Shown: positions 26,263 to 34,630, numbered from the stretch's first letter. The stretch: DNA of 64,000 nucleotides from Mesorhizobium sp. (GCF_023954305.1 NZ_JAMLIG010000001.1:1364001-1428000), one strand, 5' to 3'. A program made the numbers and translations. Notes: generated by a model from the letters alone, not told the origin.

Positions 26263-27409
26263 CCAGGGCGCCGCGCCGGACCCGGTTGCGATCTCGCGGC
26301 TGAAGCTTGCCAATTTCCGCAACTACGCCACGGCCGACATCGCGCTGGAGCCGGGCCTCGTGGTGCTTGCCGGCGAGAACGGCGCCGGCAAGACCAACCT
26401 GCTCGAAGCCGTCTCACTCCTGACGCCCGGGCGCGGCCTGCGCCGCGCGGCCTATGCCGACATGCAGGGCAAGGCAGGAGGCGGCGGCTTCGCCATCCAC
26501 GCCACGGTCGAAAACCCGGACGGCGAGACCGAGATCGGCACGGGCACATCGGGAGCTGCCGGCGGCGAGGGCGAGAACGGTCGAAAGGTGCGCATCAACG
26601 GCGCCAACGCTACCGCCGACGAGCTGATGGAGCGTCTGCGCGTCGCCTGGCTCACGCCCGCGATGGACGCGCTGTTCACCGGCCCCGCGGGCGAGCGGCG
26701 GCGTTATCTCGACAGGCTGGTGCTCGCAATCGACCCCGCCCACGGCAGACGCGCACTCGACTACGAGAAGGCAATGCGGGGACGCAACCGGCTGCTTTCG
26801 GAAGATTCGCGCGATGGACGCTGGTTCGAGGCGATCGAGGCGCAGATGGCGGAAACCGGCGTCGCGATCGCCGCGGCAAGGATGGAACTGCTGCAGTTGA
26901 TGCGCGCGATGATCGAGAAGCTTCCGGATGGCGGGCCGTTCCCGAAGGCCGACATCGCGATCGACGGCGATCTGGAGCGGCAGATCGCAGACCGGCCCGC
27001 CGTGGAGATCGAGGAAGGCCTGATCCGCCAGCTCGCCGAGGACCGCGGACGCGACCGCGCGGCCGGGCGCACGCTCGCCGGACCGCACCGCTCCGACCTC
27101 CTCGTGCGTCACCGGCCGAAGGACATGGCGGCCGAATTCTGCTCGACGGGCGAGCAGAAGGCGCTGCTCGTCGGCATGACGTTGGCGCATGCGCGGCTGA
27201 CGGCCGAGGTGTCCGGCATGACGCCGATCATGCTTCTGGACGAGATCGCCGCGCATCTCGACGAAGGCCGCCGCGCCGCGCTGTTTTCGATCCTCAGCGA
27301 AAGCGGCGGCCAGACGCTGATGACCGGCACCGACGCGGCGCTGTTTTCCAGCATCGCCGACAGCGCGCAGTTCCTGACGGTCTCGAACGGAACCGTGCGT
27401 TCCAACTGA
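26255..27409 (+). CDS. recF: DNA replication/repair protein RecF
   Basis: A 384-residue SMC-like ATPase that helps load RecA at gaps. Walker A GENGAGKT is near residues 38-45, after the family motif LKLANFRNYA. The signature and Walker B regions (STGEQKALLVGMTLAHARL and PIMLLDEIAAHLDEGRR) lie near residues 290-345. The GTG start at 26255 lies inside the end of dnaN and gives MSSQGA; no ATG nearby fits better. It closes the dnaA-dnaN-recF block and is followed by a long inverted repeat. Confidence 0.95.
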   Translation: MSSQGAAPDPVAISRLKLANFRNYATADIALEPGLVVLAGENGAGKTNLLEAVSLLTPGRGLRRAAYADMQGKAGGGGFAIHATVENPDGETEIGTGTSGAAGGEGENGRKVRINGANATADELMERLRVAWLTPAMDALFTGPAGERRRYLDRLVLAIDPAHGRRALDYEKAMRGRNRLLSEDSRDGRWFEAIEAQMAETGVAIAAARMELLQLMRAMIEKLPDGGPFPKADIAIDGDLERQIADRPAVEIEEGLIRQLAEDRGRDRAAGRTLAGPHRSDLLVRHRPKDMAAEFCSTGEQKALLVGMTLAHARLTAEVSGMTPIMLLDEIAAHLDEGRRAALFSILSESGGQTLMTGTDAALFSSIADSAQFLTVSNGTVRSN

Positions 27410-27420
27410 CGATCGCGCTT

Positions 27421-27562
27421 GCCCCTCACCCGTACCCTCTCCCCGTGAAGGACGGGGAGAGGGGATCGCGAGGGTTAGAGCTATGCGCGCAGTTTTGTGA
27501 CCAGACTCTACGCTGGCGGACCCCCTCTCCCCGCGTGCGGGGAGAGGGTACGGGTGAGGGGC
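27421..27562. repeat. Palindromic intergenic element A (24-bp perfect arms)
   Basis: Two 24-base arms (27421-27444 and 27539-27562) are perfect reverse complements. Each half also contains its own hairpin, CCCTCTCCCC paired with GGGGAGAGGG (27435-27444 with 27454-27463, and 27523-27532 with 27539-27548). The element therefore forms either two small hairpins or one long one. It fills the gap between convergent recF and the Ada-like gene and could serve both as a bidirectional terminator. Similar C-rich elements occur at 50063, 53342 and 58150. Confidence 0.88.
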
Positions 27563-27588
27563 AGCGCCGACGGCTCCGGCTAGATCGC

Positions 27589-28479
27589 TCAACCTGTCTG
27601 GCCCGCCTCCCAGCCGAGGATCGCGCGTTTGCGCGTCAGACCCCAGTGGTAGCCGGTCAGCGCGCCGGACTTGCCGAGCGCGCGATGGCACGGCACGACA
27701 AAGGAGACCGGGTTGGCCCCCACCGCCGCGCCCACGGCGCGGCTCGCGGACGGGCTGCCGATCCGTTCGGCGATCGACGAATAGGTGCAGGCGCGGCCCA
27801 TCGGGATCTTGAGCAGCGCCTCCCAGACGCGGACCTGGAAATCCGTGCCGATCAGCACCACCCTGAGCGGCTCGTCGCGCCGCCAGCGGGCCGGGTCGAA
27901 GATCCGTGCCGCATAGGGCGCCGTCGCCGCCATGTCCTCGACATAGGTCGCATTCGGCCAGCGACCGGACATGTCGGCAAAGGCCGCGCGGTCGTCGCCG
28001 GGATCGTTGAAGGCGAGTCCGGCGAGCCCGCGGTCGGTGACCATGACCAGCGCCCGGCCGAAGGGCGAGATGTGCCAGCCGTAACGGATGGTGAGCCCTT
28101 CGCCCCGCGATTTATGCTCGCCCGGCGACATCGCCTCGTGGGTGACGAACAGGTCGTGCAGCCGGCCGGGTCCCGACATGCCGACCTCGAGCGAGGCTTC
28201 GAGCAGCGGCATGCCCTCCGCCAGCAGCCTCCGGGCATGGTCGAGCGTGACCGCCTGCAGGAAGGCTTTGGGGCTCAGCCCTGCCCAGCGCGTGAAGAGC
28301 TTCTGTAGGCCCGTCGGCGTCTCTCCGACCTCCTCGGCGAGCATCTCCAGCGACGGCTGGTCGCGAAAATCGAGGCTGATCTTCTCGATCACCCTGCGGA
28401 CCTTGTCGTAGTCGGCACCTTCGGCCGTAGTGGCAAGGGGCGTCACGTCTTTCGTCAGGATGGCTGTCTGCGCGTTCAT
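27589..28479 (-). CDS. AraC-type regulator fused to methylated-DNA cysteine methyltransferase (Ada-like, lacking the metal-binding N-domain)
   Basis: A 296-residue protein predicted to repair O6-alkylguanine by transferring the alkyl group to its own Cys. Residues about 20-110 are an AraC helix-turn-helix pair (SLEMLAEEVGETPTGLQKLF and LLEASLEVGMSGPGRLHDLF). Residues about 205-290 are the methyltransferase domain with the acceptor motif VPCHR. The N-terminal Ada zinc domain that senses phosphotriesters is absent, as in many rhizobial homologues. ATG 28479 is chosen for its GGAGATTT binding site; a start at 28587 would add 36 unlikely residues. Confidence 0.9.
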   Translation of the reverse strand: MNAQTAILTKDVTPLATTAEGADYDKVRRVIEKISLDFRDQPSLEMLAEEVGETPTGLQKLFTRWAGLSPKAFLQAVTLDHARRLLAEGMPLLEASLEVGMSGPGRLHDLFVTHEAMSPGEHKSRGEGLTIRYGWHISPFGRALVMVTDRGLAGLAFNDPGDDRAAFADMSGRWPNATYVEDMAATAPYAARIFDPARWRRDEPLRVVLIGTDFQVRVWEALLKIPMGRACTYSSIAERIGSPSASRAVGAAVGANPVSFVVPCHRALGKSGALTGYHWGLTRKRAILGWEAGQTG

Positions 28480-28573
28480 GGCAAATCTCCTTGGCCGCGA
28501 ATATCGCCTCTCCCGCCCGGGTTTCCCACCCGAAACTTGCCGGCGCAGGCTTTTCGAGTCGCGCGCGAAAGTG

Positions 28574-28588
28574 TATGACACTGTCATA
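28574..28588. promoter_or_regulatory. Perfect palindrome upstream of parD, probable operator
   Basis: TATGACA-C-TGTCATA (28574-28588) is a perfect 15-base palindrome that ends 16 bases before the parD start, just ahead of the AAAGGAG binding site (28591-28597). CopG/ParD antitoxins bind such sites to repress their own genes. Function is inferred. Confidence 0.65.
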
Positions 28589-28604
28589 AAAAAGGAGTTC
28601 GCCC

Positions 28605-28871
28605 ATGCGTAGCAGCAAGCCCATCACCGTCACGCTCGGCAAGCAGCAGGCGATTCTGGACCGCCGGCTCGAATCCGGCGAATTCGAATCTGCCAGTGAG
28701 GTCGTGCGTGCAGGACTGCGCGCGCTCGAGCGGGAAGAAAGGGCACGAAACGAAGTCTGGCGTCGATTGATCCAGGAGTCGCTCGACGACCCGCGGCCGG
28801 ATATTCCGGGCGAGGAGGTTTTCGCCGAACTGGAAGCGCTGCACGATGAACGAGTGAAAGTCGGCAGATGA
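28605..28871 (+). CDS. parD: ParD-type antitoxin (ribbon-helix-helix)
   Basis: An 88-residue antitoxin of the CC2985/ParD family. Residues 6-50 (ITVTLGKQQAILDRRLESGEFESASEVVRAGLRAL in part) form a ribbon-helix-helix DNA-binding domain. The acidic tail (LEALHDERVKVGR region) should wrap the toxin. AAAGGAG lies seven bases before ATG 28605. The stop overlaps parE (ATGA). A perfect palindrome upstream is the likely autoregulatory operator. Confidence 0.9.
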   Translation: MRSSKPITVTLGKQQAILDRRLESGEFESASEVVRAGLRALEREERARNEVWRRLIQESLDDPRPDIPGEEVFAELEALHDERVKVGR

Positions 28872-29140
28872 GCCGCCGAGTTCGCTTTCGTCCCGCCGCA
28901 CGGGCCGATCTGCGCAGACTCTATCTCTACATCGCGGATCATGCGAGCGACGCTGTCGCCCTTGCCTATGTGCGCCGCATCCGGGTCGCCTGCGAGAAGC
29001 TGGATCTTATGGCCCGTCGCGGCCAGCCTCGGGAGGATCTGGGGCCGGGTATCCGGACTCTGCCGTTTGAAGGCAGGGCGACGATTGTCTATCGCGTCGA
29101 TGACCTGGGCGCCAACATCGTCCGGGTTTTCCCGGCCTGA
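28868..29140 (+). CDS. parE: ParE/RelE-superfamily toxin
   Basis: A 90-residue basic toxin. It begins RRVRFRPAARADLRRLYLYIADH, has the conserved central helix (AYVRRIRVACEKLDLM) and ends with GRATIVYRVDDLGANIVRVF, the strand pair of the RelE fold. ParE members poison DNA gyrase and RelE members cut mRNA on the ribosome; the lack of an obvious RelE catalytic set and the ParD partner favour ParE. Start and antitoxin stop overlap (ATGA). Confidence 0.9.
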   Translation: MSRRVRFRPAARADLRRLYLYIADHASDAVALAYVRRIRVACEKLDLMARRGQPREDLGPGIRTLPFEGRATIVYRVDDLGANIVRVFPA

Positions 29141-29180
29141 TTGGACTATTCGAGCGACGACATTCCCGGCGACACCTGAC

Positions 29181-29681
29181 CTAACCCGCCTTCGCCGCCG
29201 CCAGCGCGTTTCCGAAGGCCTTCGCAAAACTGTCGCGGTCGTCCGGGTTGAGGAACGACCCGATCGCGACCCGCTGACCCTGCCCTTCCACCGTCATCGA
29301 GGTGATGCCGATTTCGTCGTGCCGGGCGACCGAGAAGCGCGCCCAAAACGGGTTGAAGCGGTGCTCCCGCGTCCTGCCCGACGGCGCGACCTGGAGTATA
29401 TCGAGCGCCGTGCGCGACACGGAGACGATTTCGCGGGCCCTGGCTGCGCGGTAGTTCATCCGGAAGGCGACGTAGACCAGGATTACGTCGAGTCCGAAGA
29501 AGCCGAACACCGGCCAGGCGCCCTGCGACAGGAAAACGATGCCGGTGAAGGCCCAGCCGGCGAGCAGGGCCAGCATGATCAGCCTGAAACCGGTCTTTCC
29601 AAGCGATCGGTGCGGCGTCAGCAGCGCGCGGAAGAAGGGCTCGTCGAGGTCGCGGGCGTTTGTCTCGTCCATCGGCTCCAA
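29181..29681 (-). CDS. DUF2244-domain membrane protein
   Basis: A 166-residue inner-membrane protein. Two adjacent hydrophobic segments (about residues 32-50 and 53-72, FRLIMLALLAGWAFTGIVF and FGFFGLDVILVYVAF) form a hairpin, followed by a cytoplasmic domain with ALDILQVAP and FNPFWARFSVARHDE, the DUF2244 core. The function of this alphaproteobacterial family is unknown to me; it is often found beside nth, as here (divergent, 13 bases apart). ATG 29681 or 29672 could be the start. Confidence 0.85.
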   Translation of the reverse strand: MEPMDETNARDLDEPFFRALLTPHRSLGKTGFRLIMLALLAGWAFTGIVFLSQGAWPVFGFFGLDVILVYVAFRMNYRAARAREIVSVSRTALDILQVAPSGRTREHRFNPFWARFSVARHDEIGITSMTVEGQGQRVAIGSFLNPDDRDSFAKAFGNALAAAKAG

Positions 29682-29694
29682 CTATAGGAGGACC

Positions 29695-30489
29695 ATGGCA
29701 AAACTGAAGACGAAAATTGCCGCGGAGACTGCCGCGAAGGCAACCTCCGCGGGAGCGCGGCCCAAGCGCCGGCCGGCGGCCAGGACCGCCTATTCGCGCG
29801 ACGAGATCGCCGAGATCTTCCGCCGCTTTTCGATCCAACGGCCGGAGCCCAAGGGCGAACTGGAACACGTCAACGCCTTCACCCTGCTTGTCGCCGTCGT
29901 GCTGTCGGCCCAGGCGACCGATGCGGGCGTGAACAAGGCGACGCGGGCGCTGTTTTCGGTCGCCGACACGCCGCAGAAGATGGTCGATCTCGGCGAGGAA
30001 CGGGTGGGCGAATACATCCGCACGATCGGGCTATGGCGCAACAAGGCGAAGAACGTCATCGCGCTGTCACAGGCGCTGATCCGCGACCATGGCGGCGAGG
30101 TGCCGGGCGACCGCGACCTCCTGACCAGCCTCCCCGGCGTCGGCCGAAAGACGGCCAATGTCGTGCTCAACATGGCCTTCGGCCAGCCGACCATGGCGGT
30201 CGACACCCATATCTTTCGGATCGGCAACCGCATCAAGCTGGCGCCCGGGAACACGCCCGACCAGGTCGAGGACACGCTCGTGCGGATCATTCCGTCGGAC
30301 TACATGCGCCACGCGCATCACTGGCTCATCCTGCACGGGCGCTATGTCTGCAAGGCGCGCAAGCCCGACTGCTGGCGCTGCGTCATCGCCGACATCTGCA
30401 GGTCGCCGGAGAAGACGACCGACGTCCCCGCCCCGCTGATGCCGCTCGACGATCTCGACGAGGCGCCGAACCTCGATCAGGCGCCGTAG
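29695..30489 (+). CDS. nth: Endonuclease III
   Basis: A 264-residue base-excision repair glycosylase/AP lyase for oxidised pyrimidines. The helix-hairpin-helix LPGVGRKTANVVL with its catalytic Lys and the following VDTHIFRI Asp are visible at about residues 150-180. The [4Fe-4S] cysteines follow the C-X6-C-X2-C-X5-C pattern (CKARKPDCWRC, ADIC). A basic N-terminal extension of about 30 residues is common in rhizobia. ATG 29695 has AGGAGG before it. Its last 13 bases overlap the converging DUF2214 gene. Confidence 0.96.
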   Translation: MAKLKTKIAAETAAKATSAGARPKRRPAARTAYSRDEIAEIFRRFSIQRPEPKGELEHVNAFTLLVAVVLSAQATDAGVNKATRALFSVADTPQKMVDLGEERVGEYIRTIGLWRNKAKNVIALSQALIRDHGGEVPGDRDLLTSLPGVGRKTANVVLNMAFGQPTMAVDTHIFRIGNRIKLAPGNTPDQVEDTLVRIIPSDYMRHAHHWLILHGRYVCKARKPDCWRCVIADICRSPEKTTDVPAPLMPLDDLDEAPNLDQAP

Positions 30490-30926
30490 CGCGCCATCGC
30501 CGCAGCGAAGACGGGGATCAGCAGGAAAATCGCGGCCTCGGCGTGCATGAAACGGCGGGCCGTCCTCACCTCCGCATCGCTCACGGCAAAGGAAGGGTTC
30601 GCCGCCGCCTGCCTGCGCCAGCGCGTGAAGCGGATCGTCGGCGCGATGGAGAGCAGTCCCACGATCAGGAAGGCCGCCATCTTGTGCCAGAACCAGACAT
30701 TGCCCGAATAGGCCTCCCAGCCCTTCGCGCCCCAGATCACGCGGCACACCCCGACGACAAGCACCGCGAGCGACAGCGCGCCATAGGCGCCGTCGATGCG
30801 CGCCAAGCGGCCGAGCGCCACGCCTGCGAGGCCCGGGCGCACGAGCACCAGTTCCGCGGCGAGCGCGGCCATCAGCATGAATATGAGAACATGGTGCAGC
30901 GAGGCGAGAAGGAAGTCGGTCATCAT
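30477..30926 (-). CDS. DUF2214-family membrane protein
   Basis: A 149-residue protein with four predicted membrane helices (about residues 5-28, 45-62, 78-97, 128-146). Conserved features of the family visible here are LHH near residue 11, RIDGAYGALSLAVLVVGVCRVIWGAKGWEAY (in part) and NVWFWHKMAAFL. The His residues have led some to propose haem or quinone binding, but no function is established. It converges with nth and overlaps its 3' end by 13 bases. The next minus-strand gene upstream starts 776 bases away, so it is probably transcribed alone. Confidence 0.8.
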   Translation of the reverse strand: MMTDFLLASLHHVLIFMLMAALAAELVLVRPGLAGVALGRLARIDGAYGALSLAVLVVGVCRVIWGAKGWEAYSGNVWFWHKMAAFLIVGLLSIAPTIRFTRWRRQAAANPSFAVSDAEVRTARRFMHAEAAIFLLIPVFAAAMARYGA

Positions 30927-30964
30927 GGCGGCGGCTCCAATGTTTACAGTGTCAAGTTACTGTC

Positions 30965-31702
30965 TCATAGAGCCGCTCGCCTGTCGACCGGAAAGGTTTT
31001 GCCGCCTTCGCGGGCCGAAATCGCCTTGTGCAGATGCACCATCATGGCCGCGGCGAAGAGCGGCGTAGCGAGATTGAGCAACGGGATCGCGAGGAAGCCG
31101 GCAATCACGAGACCGGCGAGGAAGACCGTAGCGCCGTTGCGGCGGCGCAGCGTCTTGGCGTCGGCCTCGGGGCGGAAACGCATCGCGGCGAACTCGAAAT
31201 ACTCCCGGCCGAGCAGATAGCCGTTCACCACGAAGAACGCGGCGACGTTCACGCCCGGGATGAGAAGCAGGAACAGCGCTACGATATTGCCGAGGATGAC
31301 GATGCCGACGAATTTCAGCGACAGCACCAGCGAGCGCAGCGGCGGCACGGCAGTGCCGGGCGGATCGGCCGGAAACTCCTCCCGCTCCACCACTTCTGCG
31401 ATGTCGTCGAGGAATAGGCCGGCCACCAGAGCCGTCACCGGGGCGATCAGCAAGGCGAGCGCGATGGCGAAGCCGATGCCGGCAAGGATTGCCGCCACAA
31501 GTCCGAGCCATCCGGCCCAGGCGGGCAGGCCCGGCAGGAGCGCGTCGATCCACGGCATCGCGAGCGCGTCGAAGAGTTCGCGCAGGCCGAACCAGGCACC
31601 GACGAGAATGAGCAATGTCAGTCCGATCGACTTGAGGAGGACCGAGCGGAACGGCGCGGAGAACATCCGGCTCGCTGCGGCACGGGCGGCGTCGAATATC
31701 AC
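30965..31702 (-). CDS. EI24/CysZ-like membrane protein
   Basis: A 245-residue membrane protein with about six hydrophobic segments. The family pattern is visible in PFRSVLLKSIGLTLLI near the N-terminus, GLFLDDIAEVVER in the middle and LLIPGVNVAAFFVVNGYLLGREYFEFAAMR near residue 165-190. Homologues are annotated as EI24-domain or sulfate transporter CysZ-like proteins. The GTG at 31702 is chosen since homologues start just there and AGGGAG lies seven bases before; an open frame reaches 31792 without a better site. Sulfate transport is not proven for this branch. Nothing is seen in the 230 bases upstream. Confidence 0.8.
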   Translation of the reverse strand: MIFDAARAAASRMFSAPFRSVLLKSIGLTLLILVGAWFGLRELFDALAMPWIDALLPGLPAWAGWLGLVAAILAGIGFAIALALLIAPVTALVAGLFLDDIAEVVEREEFPADPPGTAVPPLRSLVLSLKFVGIVILGNIVALFLLLIPGVNVAAFFVVNGYLLGREYFEFAAMRFRPEADAKTLRRRNGATVFLAGLVIAGFLAIPLLNLATPLFAAAMMVHLHKAISAREGGKTFPVDRRAAL

Positions 31703-31932
31703 GGAGTTCTCCCTGTGCAGCCGGGCGGCGGCGCTCACGCCAATCGAGATAGGAGTGAAAAACAGGCAAGGCAAGGGCGGCGCGGCTGCCATGGAAGGCG
31801 CCGGCGCCGCCCCGTCCGGCCGCGAGACTGATCCGCAACTCGGCGGCCGAACCCGTGGCTGGTGGAGCGGAAACGCCGTGGCAACGGTTTGGTTTCGCGC
31901 AGGAAGCTGTCGCAGCGGAAGCCCGCGACAAG

Positions 31933-32586
31933 TCAGGCGATGCCGATCAAACCGGGAAGCGCGCGCATGTCGTCGAACAGCTCGCCGCCGGCTTCGGCGA
32001 GGCTCTCGCGTTCGGCTTCCGGATCACCCGCATAGGCGAGCGCGCGCATTCCGGCCGCCCGCGCGGCGGTGACGCCGGCGACGGAATCCTCAACGACGAC
32101 GCAGTTCTCGGGCGCATGGCGCATCGTGGCTGCCGCATGCAGGAAGAGATCGGGGAAGGGTTTGCCGCGCGACACCATGCTGACGCTGAACAGCGCATGT
32201 TCGAAGAACGGCAGGAGACCGGTCAGCCCCAGAGTGAGCCGCATCTTGGGCAACTGGCCCGACGAGGCGACGCAGAACGGAACGCCGGCCGCGGCGATCG
32301 CCCTGACCGCTTCTTCCACACGCGGGATCGGATCGAGACCGTCCTTGAACAGCTCCGGCAGACCGTCGTTCCAGCGTTGCACGAAGTCGGTGCCGAGCAT
32401 CACGCCCGCCGCCTCGACATGCGCCTGGACCGCCGCCATCGGCTTGCCGACGAAAGTGTGGCGGCAGTCTTCGTAGGAGATCGGGAAGCCTGCCTCGGTG
32501 AGAAGGGCTGCCAGCCGCTGGTTGCCGAGGCGCTCGGAATCGACCAGCACACCGTCGCAGTCGAAGATGACGAGGCCGGGTCTCAC
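31933..32586 (-). CDS. HAD-family phosphatase (phosphoglycolate/beta-phosphoglucomutase type)
   Basis: A 217-residue Mg-dependent hydrolase. Motif I is FDCDGVLVDSE (about residues 8-18) with nucleophile and acid Asp. A helical cap (about 20-85) precedes motif II (VASSGQ), motif III Lys (SRGKPFPDLF) and motif IV (VVEDSVAGVTAA). These patterns fit sugar-phosphate phosphatases such as GPH or YieH. The substrate is unknown. ATG 32586 overlaps the dut stop by four bases, so the two are coupled, though dUTP hydrolysis gives no direct substrate for it. Confidence 0.88.
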   Translation of the reverse strand: MRPGLVIFDCDGVLVDSERLGNQRLAALLTEAGFPISYEDCRHTFVGKPMAAVQAHVEAAGVMLGTDFVQRWNDGLPELFKDGLDPIPRVEEAVRAIAAAGVPFCVASSGQLPKMRLTLGLTGLLPFFEHALFSVSMVSRGKPFPDLFLHAAATMRHAPENCVVVEDSVAGVTAARAAGMRALAYAGDPEAERESLAEAGGELFDDMRALPGLIGIA

Positions 32587-33044
32587 GCGGTCCCGGTCGA
32601 TCCGAAGCCGCCCGCTCCGCGCGCCGTGGAGCCCGCCAGGCTATGCTCCTCGACCGATACGCGCGTGACGGGGGCGACGATCAGCTGGGCGATGCGCATG
32701 CCGCGCGTCACCTCGAACAACTCGTCGCCGAGATTGATCAGCAGCACCCTCACCTCGCCGCGGTAATCGCTGTCGATCGTGCCGGGCGTGTTGAGGCAGG
32801 TTATGCCGTGCTTGAAGGCGAGGCCCGAGCGCGGCCGCACCTGTCCCTCGAAGCCGGTGGGAAGCTCGAAGACGAGTCCGGTCGGCACCAGCCCGCGGCG
32901 CCCGGGCAGGATGATCAACGGTCGGTCGGAGGGGACGGCGGCGCGAAGGTCCATGCCGGCGGCGCCCTCGGTTTCGTAGGCCGGCAGGTCCAGACCGGCG
33001 GCATGCGGAAGACGGACAATCGGGAGGACGGGCACGGAGGACAT
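32583..33044 (-). CDS. dut: Deoxyuridine 5'-triphosphate nucleotidohydrolase
   Basis: A 153-residue trimeric dUTPase that keeps uracil out of DNA and supplies dUMP. The five family motifs appear in order: AGMDLRA, PRSGLA, GTIDSDYRGEV, RIAQLIV and the C-terminal GAGGFGSTG loop. ATG 33044 with the CGGAGGAC binding site is chosen over a longer reading from 33101. It is followed by an overlapping HAD phosphatase. In many Rhizobiales dut lies next to coaBC, which here is 11 kb away. Confidence 0.96.
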   Translation of the reverse strand: MSSVPVLPIVRLPHAAGLDLPAYETEGAAGMDLRAAVPSDRPLIILPGRRGLVPTGLVFELPTGFEGQVRPRSGLAFKHGITCLNTPGTIDSDYRGEVRVLLINLGDELFEVTRGMRIAQLIVAPVTRVSVEEHSLAGSTARGAGGFGSTGTA

Positions 33045-33134
33045 GGGCCGTCTATCGGGCACCGGGAGATAGTCGTCAATCGTCCAGTGGCCGCACTTCA
33101 CAGATCGCGTCGGACACCGACGCTCGGCAGACCA

Positions 33135-33311
33135 TCAGTGCTTTCTCATCTCGATGGCGCGCTGCAGTTCCTTGACCGCCGTCTCGAGCTGGCCGCGTTG
33201 CTCGCTGGTAAGAACCCGGTCGCCCTTGGCGATATGGCGCGCACCATCGAGGATCGCCTTGGCCGTCGCGGTGACCACCGTTGCTATGTCCGCATCGTCA
33301 TGGAGATACAT
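33135..33311 (-). CDS. Small conserved-looking protein of 58 residues, function unknown
   Basis: A short gene below normal calling limits. ATG 33311 has AGGGAG six bases upstream on the minus strand, a good binding site, and ends at TGA 33137-33135. The protein begins MYLHDDADIATVVTATAK, continues with a mixed helix and ends VKELQRAIEMRKH. It looks like two amphipathic helices with no membrane segment or signal peptide. Codon use follows the GC-rich third-position pattern of its neighbours. It lies 90 bases upstream of dut on the same strand. I do not recognise the family. Confidence 0.65.
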   Translation of the reverse strand: MYLHDDADIATVVTATAKAILDGARHIAKGDRVLTSEQRGQLETAVKELQRAIEMRKH

Positions 33312-33406
33312 CGGCCACTCCCTGATTGCTTGCCGCCTTATCTCTGGAGGTTCTGGCGATTATACGGCAAGATCGCAGCGCGATCCGGGGCTTCGGACGA
33401 AGCCGC

Positions 33407-33880
33407 TCAGCGGATCTCCATCGGCAGGACTGTGGTGTCGCGTATCTCCTCCATGACAAAGGAGGCCGACACGTCGGTCAGCGGGACGCGCGAGATCAGC
33501 CGCTGGTAGAGCCGGTCATACGCTTTCACGTCGGCGACGCGGGCACGCAGGATATAGTCCAGGTCGCCGGACATGCGATAGACGCCGGTAATCTCGGGCA
33601 GGGACGTGACCGCGTCGCGGAACAGCTTCAGCCAATCCGGATCGTGGCGCGACGTCCGCACGAGGATGAAGACCGATAGGCCCAGCCCGATCTTCTCCGC
33701 TTCGACCAGCGCGACGCGGCCGCTGATTACGCCGTCTTCCTCGAGACGCTTCATGCGCCGCCAGCAGGCATTGCGGGAGAGATTGACGCGGTCGGACAGC
33801 TGGTCGATCGAAAGCGAGCCGTCGCGCTGCAGTTCGGCGAGGATCCTGCGGTCAATCGTATCGATTTCGGCGCTCATCAT
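33407..33880 (-). CDS. Lrp/AsnC-family transcriptional regulator
   Basis: A 157-residue regulator. Residues about 5-65 form the AsnC helix-turn-helix (DTIDRRILAELQRDGSLSIDQLSDRVNLSRNACWRRMKRLE in part) and residues about 70-150 the RAM ligand-binding domain (VTSLPEITGVYRMSGDLDYIL). Such proteins sense amino acids as octamers. ATG 33880 or 33877 may start it. It is divergent from a small DUF6356 gene 102 bases away, which could be a target. The effector is unknown. Confidence 0.9.
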   Translation of the reverse strand: MMSAEIDTIDRRILAELQRDGSLSIDQLSDRVNLSRNACWRRMKRLEEDGVISGRVALVEAEKIGLGLSVFILVRTSRHDPDWLKLFRDAVTSLPEITGVYRMSGDLDYILRARVADVKAYDRLYQRLISRVPLTDVSASFVMEEIRDTTVLPMEIR

Positions 33881-33982
33881 GGGATATTTGTCTCAATACT
33901 CGCGAAATCGCAATCACATTCGGGACATCTTCGCGCCGAGCCCAGTCTATCCATTGGCCTCTCAAGCCCTCGGGAGACACAC

Positions 33983-34201
33983 ATGGCCGCACGGATCGTC
34001 GAACTCTTCACCCGCCACCCCGGGACGGTGGGCGAGAGCTATTTCGCCCATCTCCGCTTCGCGGCATGGTTCTCGTCGCGGCTGTTCCTGGCCGGCGGCG
34101 CCGCTCTGATCCATGCACTGCTGCCCTTCCTGTTCGAGACGACCGCGAGCCGGATCGTGCGCGAACTCGCCGAACGGACCCATCGCCGCGCGACGCACTG
34201 A
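33983..34201 (+). CDS. DUF6356-family small protein
   Basis: A 72-residue protein with one hydrophobic segment (about residues 28-50, FSSRLFLAGGAALIHALLPFLF) flanked by charged ends. The pattern HPGTVGESYFAHLRFA at the N-terminus and the P-F-LF-TAS segment are the DUF6356 signature as I recall it. Function is unknown. It starts with ATG 33983, preceded by GGGAGA, and faces the Lrp gene divergently. Confidence 0.78.
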   Translation: MAARIVELFTRHPGTVGESYFAHLRFAAWFSSRLFLAGGAALIHALLPFLFETTASRIVRELAERTHRRATH

Positions 34202-34250
34202 CCATACCCTGGAAGGGTTGACTCCATGTCGGCTCTCATTTATTTAACCC

Positions 34251-34268
34251 ATCAGCTAATTAACTGAT
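34251..34268. promoter_or_regulatory. Imperfect palindrome upstream of the ArsR gene
   Basis: ATCAGCTAAT-TAACTGAT (34251-34268) is an 18-base inverted repeat with one mismatched pair, ending 11 bases before the ArsR start. The surrounding 34235-34275 is clearly AT-rich. ArsR regulators usually bind such sites in their own promoters. Confidence 0.45.
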
Positions 34269-34279
34269 CGGCTAAATAC

Positions 34280-34630
34280 GTGCCAGAAACCGACCACCTC
34301 TCCGCCACCTTTGCCGCGCTCGCCGACCCTACGCGGCGCGCCATCCTCGCGCGCTTGGTTCAGGGCGAGGCATCGGTGACCGAGATCGCCGAGCCGTTCT
34401 CGATGAGCCTTCCGGCGGTTTCGAAGCATCTGAAGGTGCTGGAGCGCGCCGGGCTGGTGAGCAGGGGGCGTTCGGCCCAGTGGCGGCCGGTCAGGCTGGA
34501 TCCGGCCCCGCTGCAGGAAGCGGCGGGGTGGATCGATCACTACAGGCGGTTCTGGGAGGAGAGCCTCGACCGCCTGGATGCCTATCTGACCAAGCTGCAG
34601 GCAGGAGATTCCGATGGAAGCAAACATTGA
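34280..34630 (+). CDS. ArsR-family winged-helix regulator
   Basis: A 116-residue repressor-type protein. It has the N-terminal ATFAALADPTRRAILARL helix, the helix-turn-helix TEIAEPFSMSLPAVSKHLKVLERAGLV and a C-terminal segment (WIDHYRRFWEESLDRLDAYL) typical of ArsR proteins paired with SRPBCC/AHSA1 genes. No metal-binding Cys motif is present, so metal sensing is unlikely. The start is GTG 34280. Its end overlaps the next gene by 17 bases, which supports joint expression. Confidence 0.9.
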   Translation: MPETDHLSATFAALADPTRRAILARLVQGEASVTEIAEPFSMSLPAVSKHLKVLERAGLVSRGRSAQWRPVRLDPAPLQEAAGWIDHYRRFWEESLDRLDAYLTKLQAGDSDGSKH

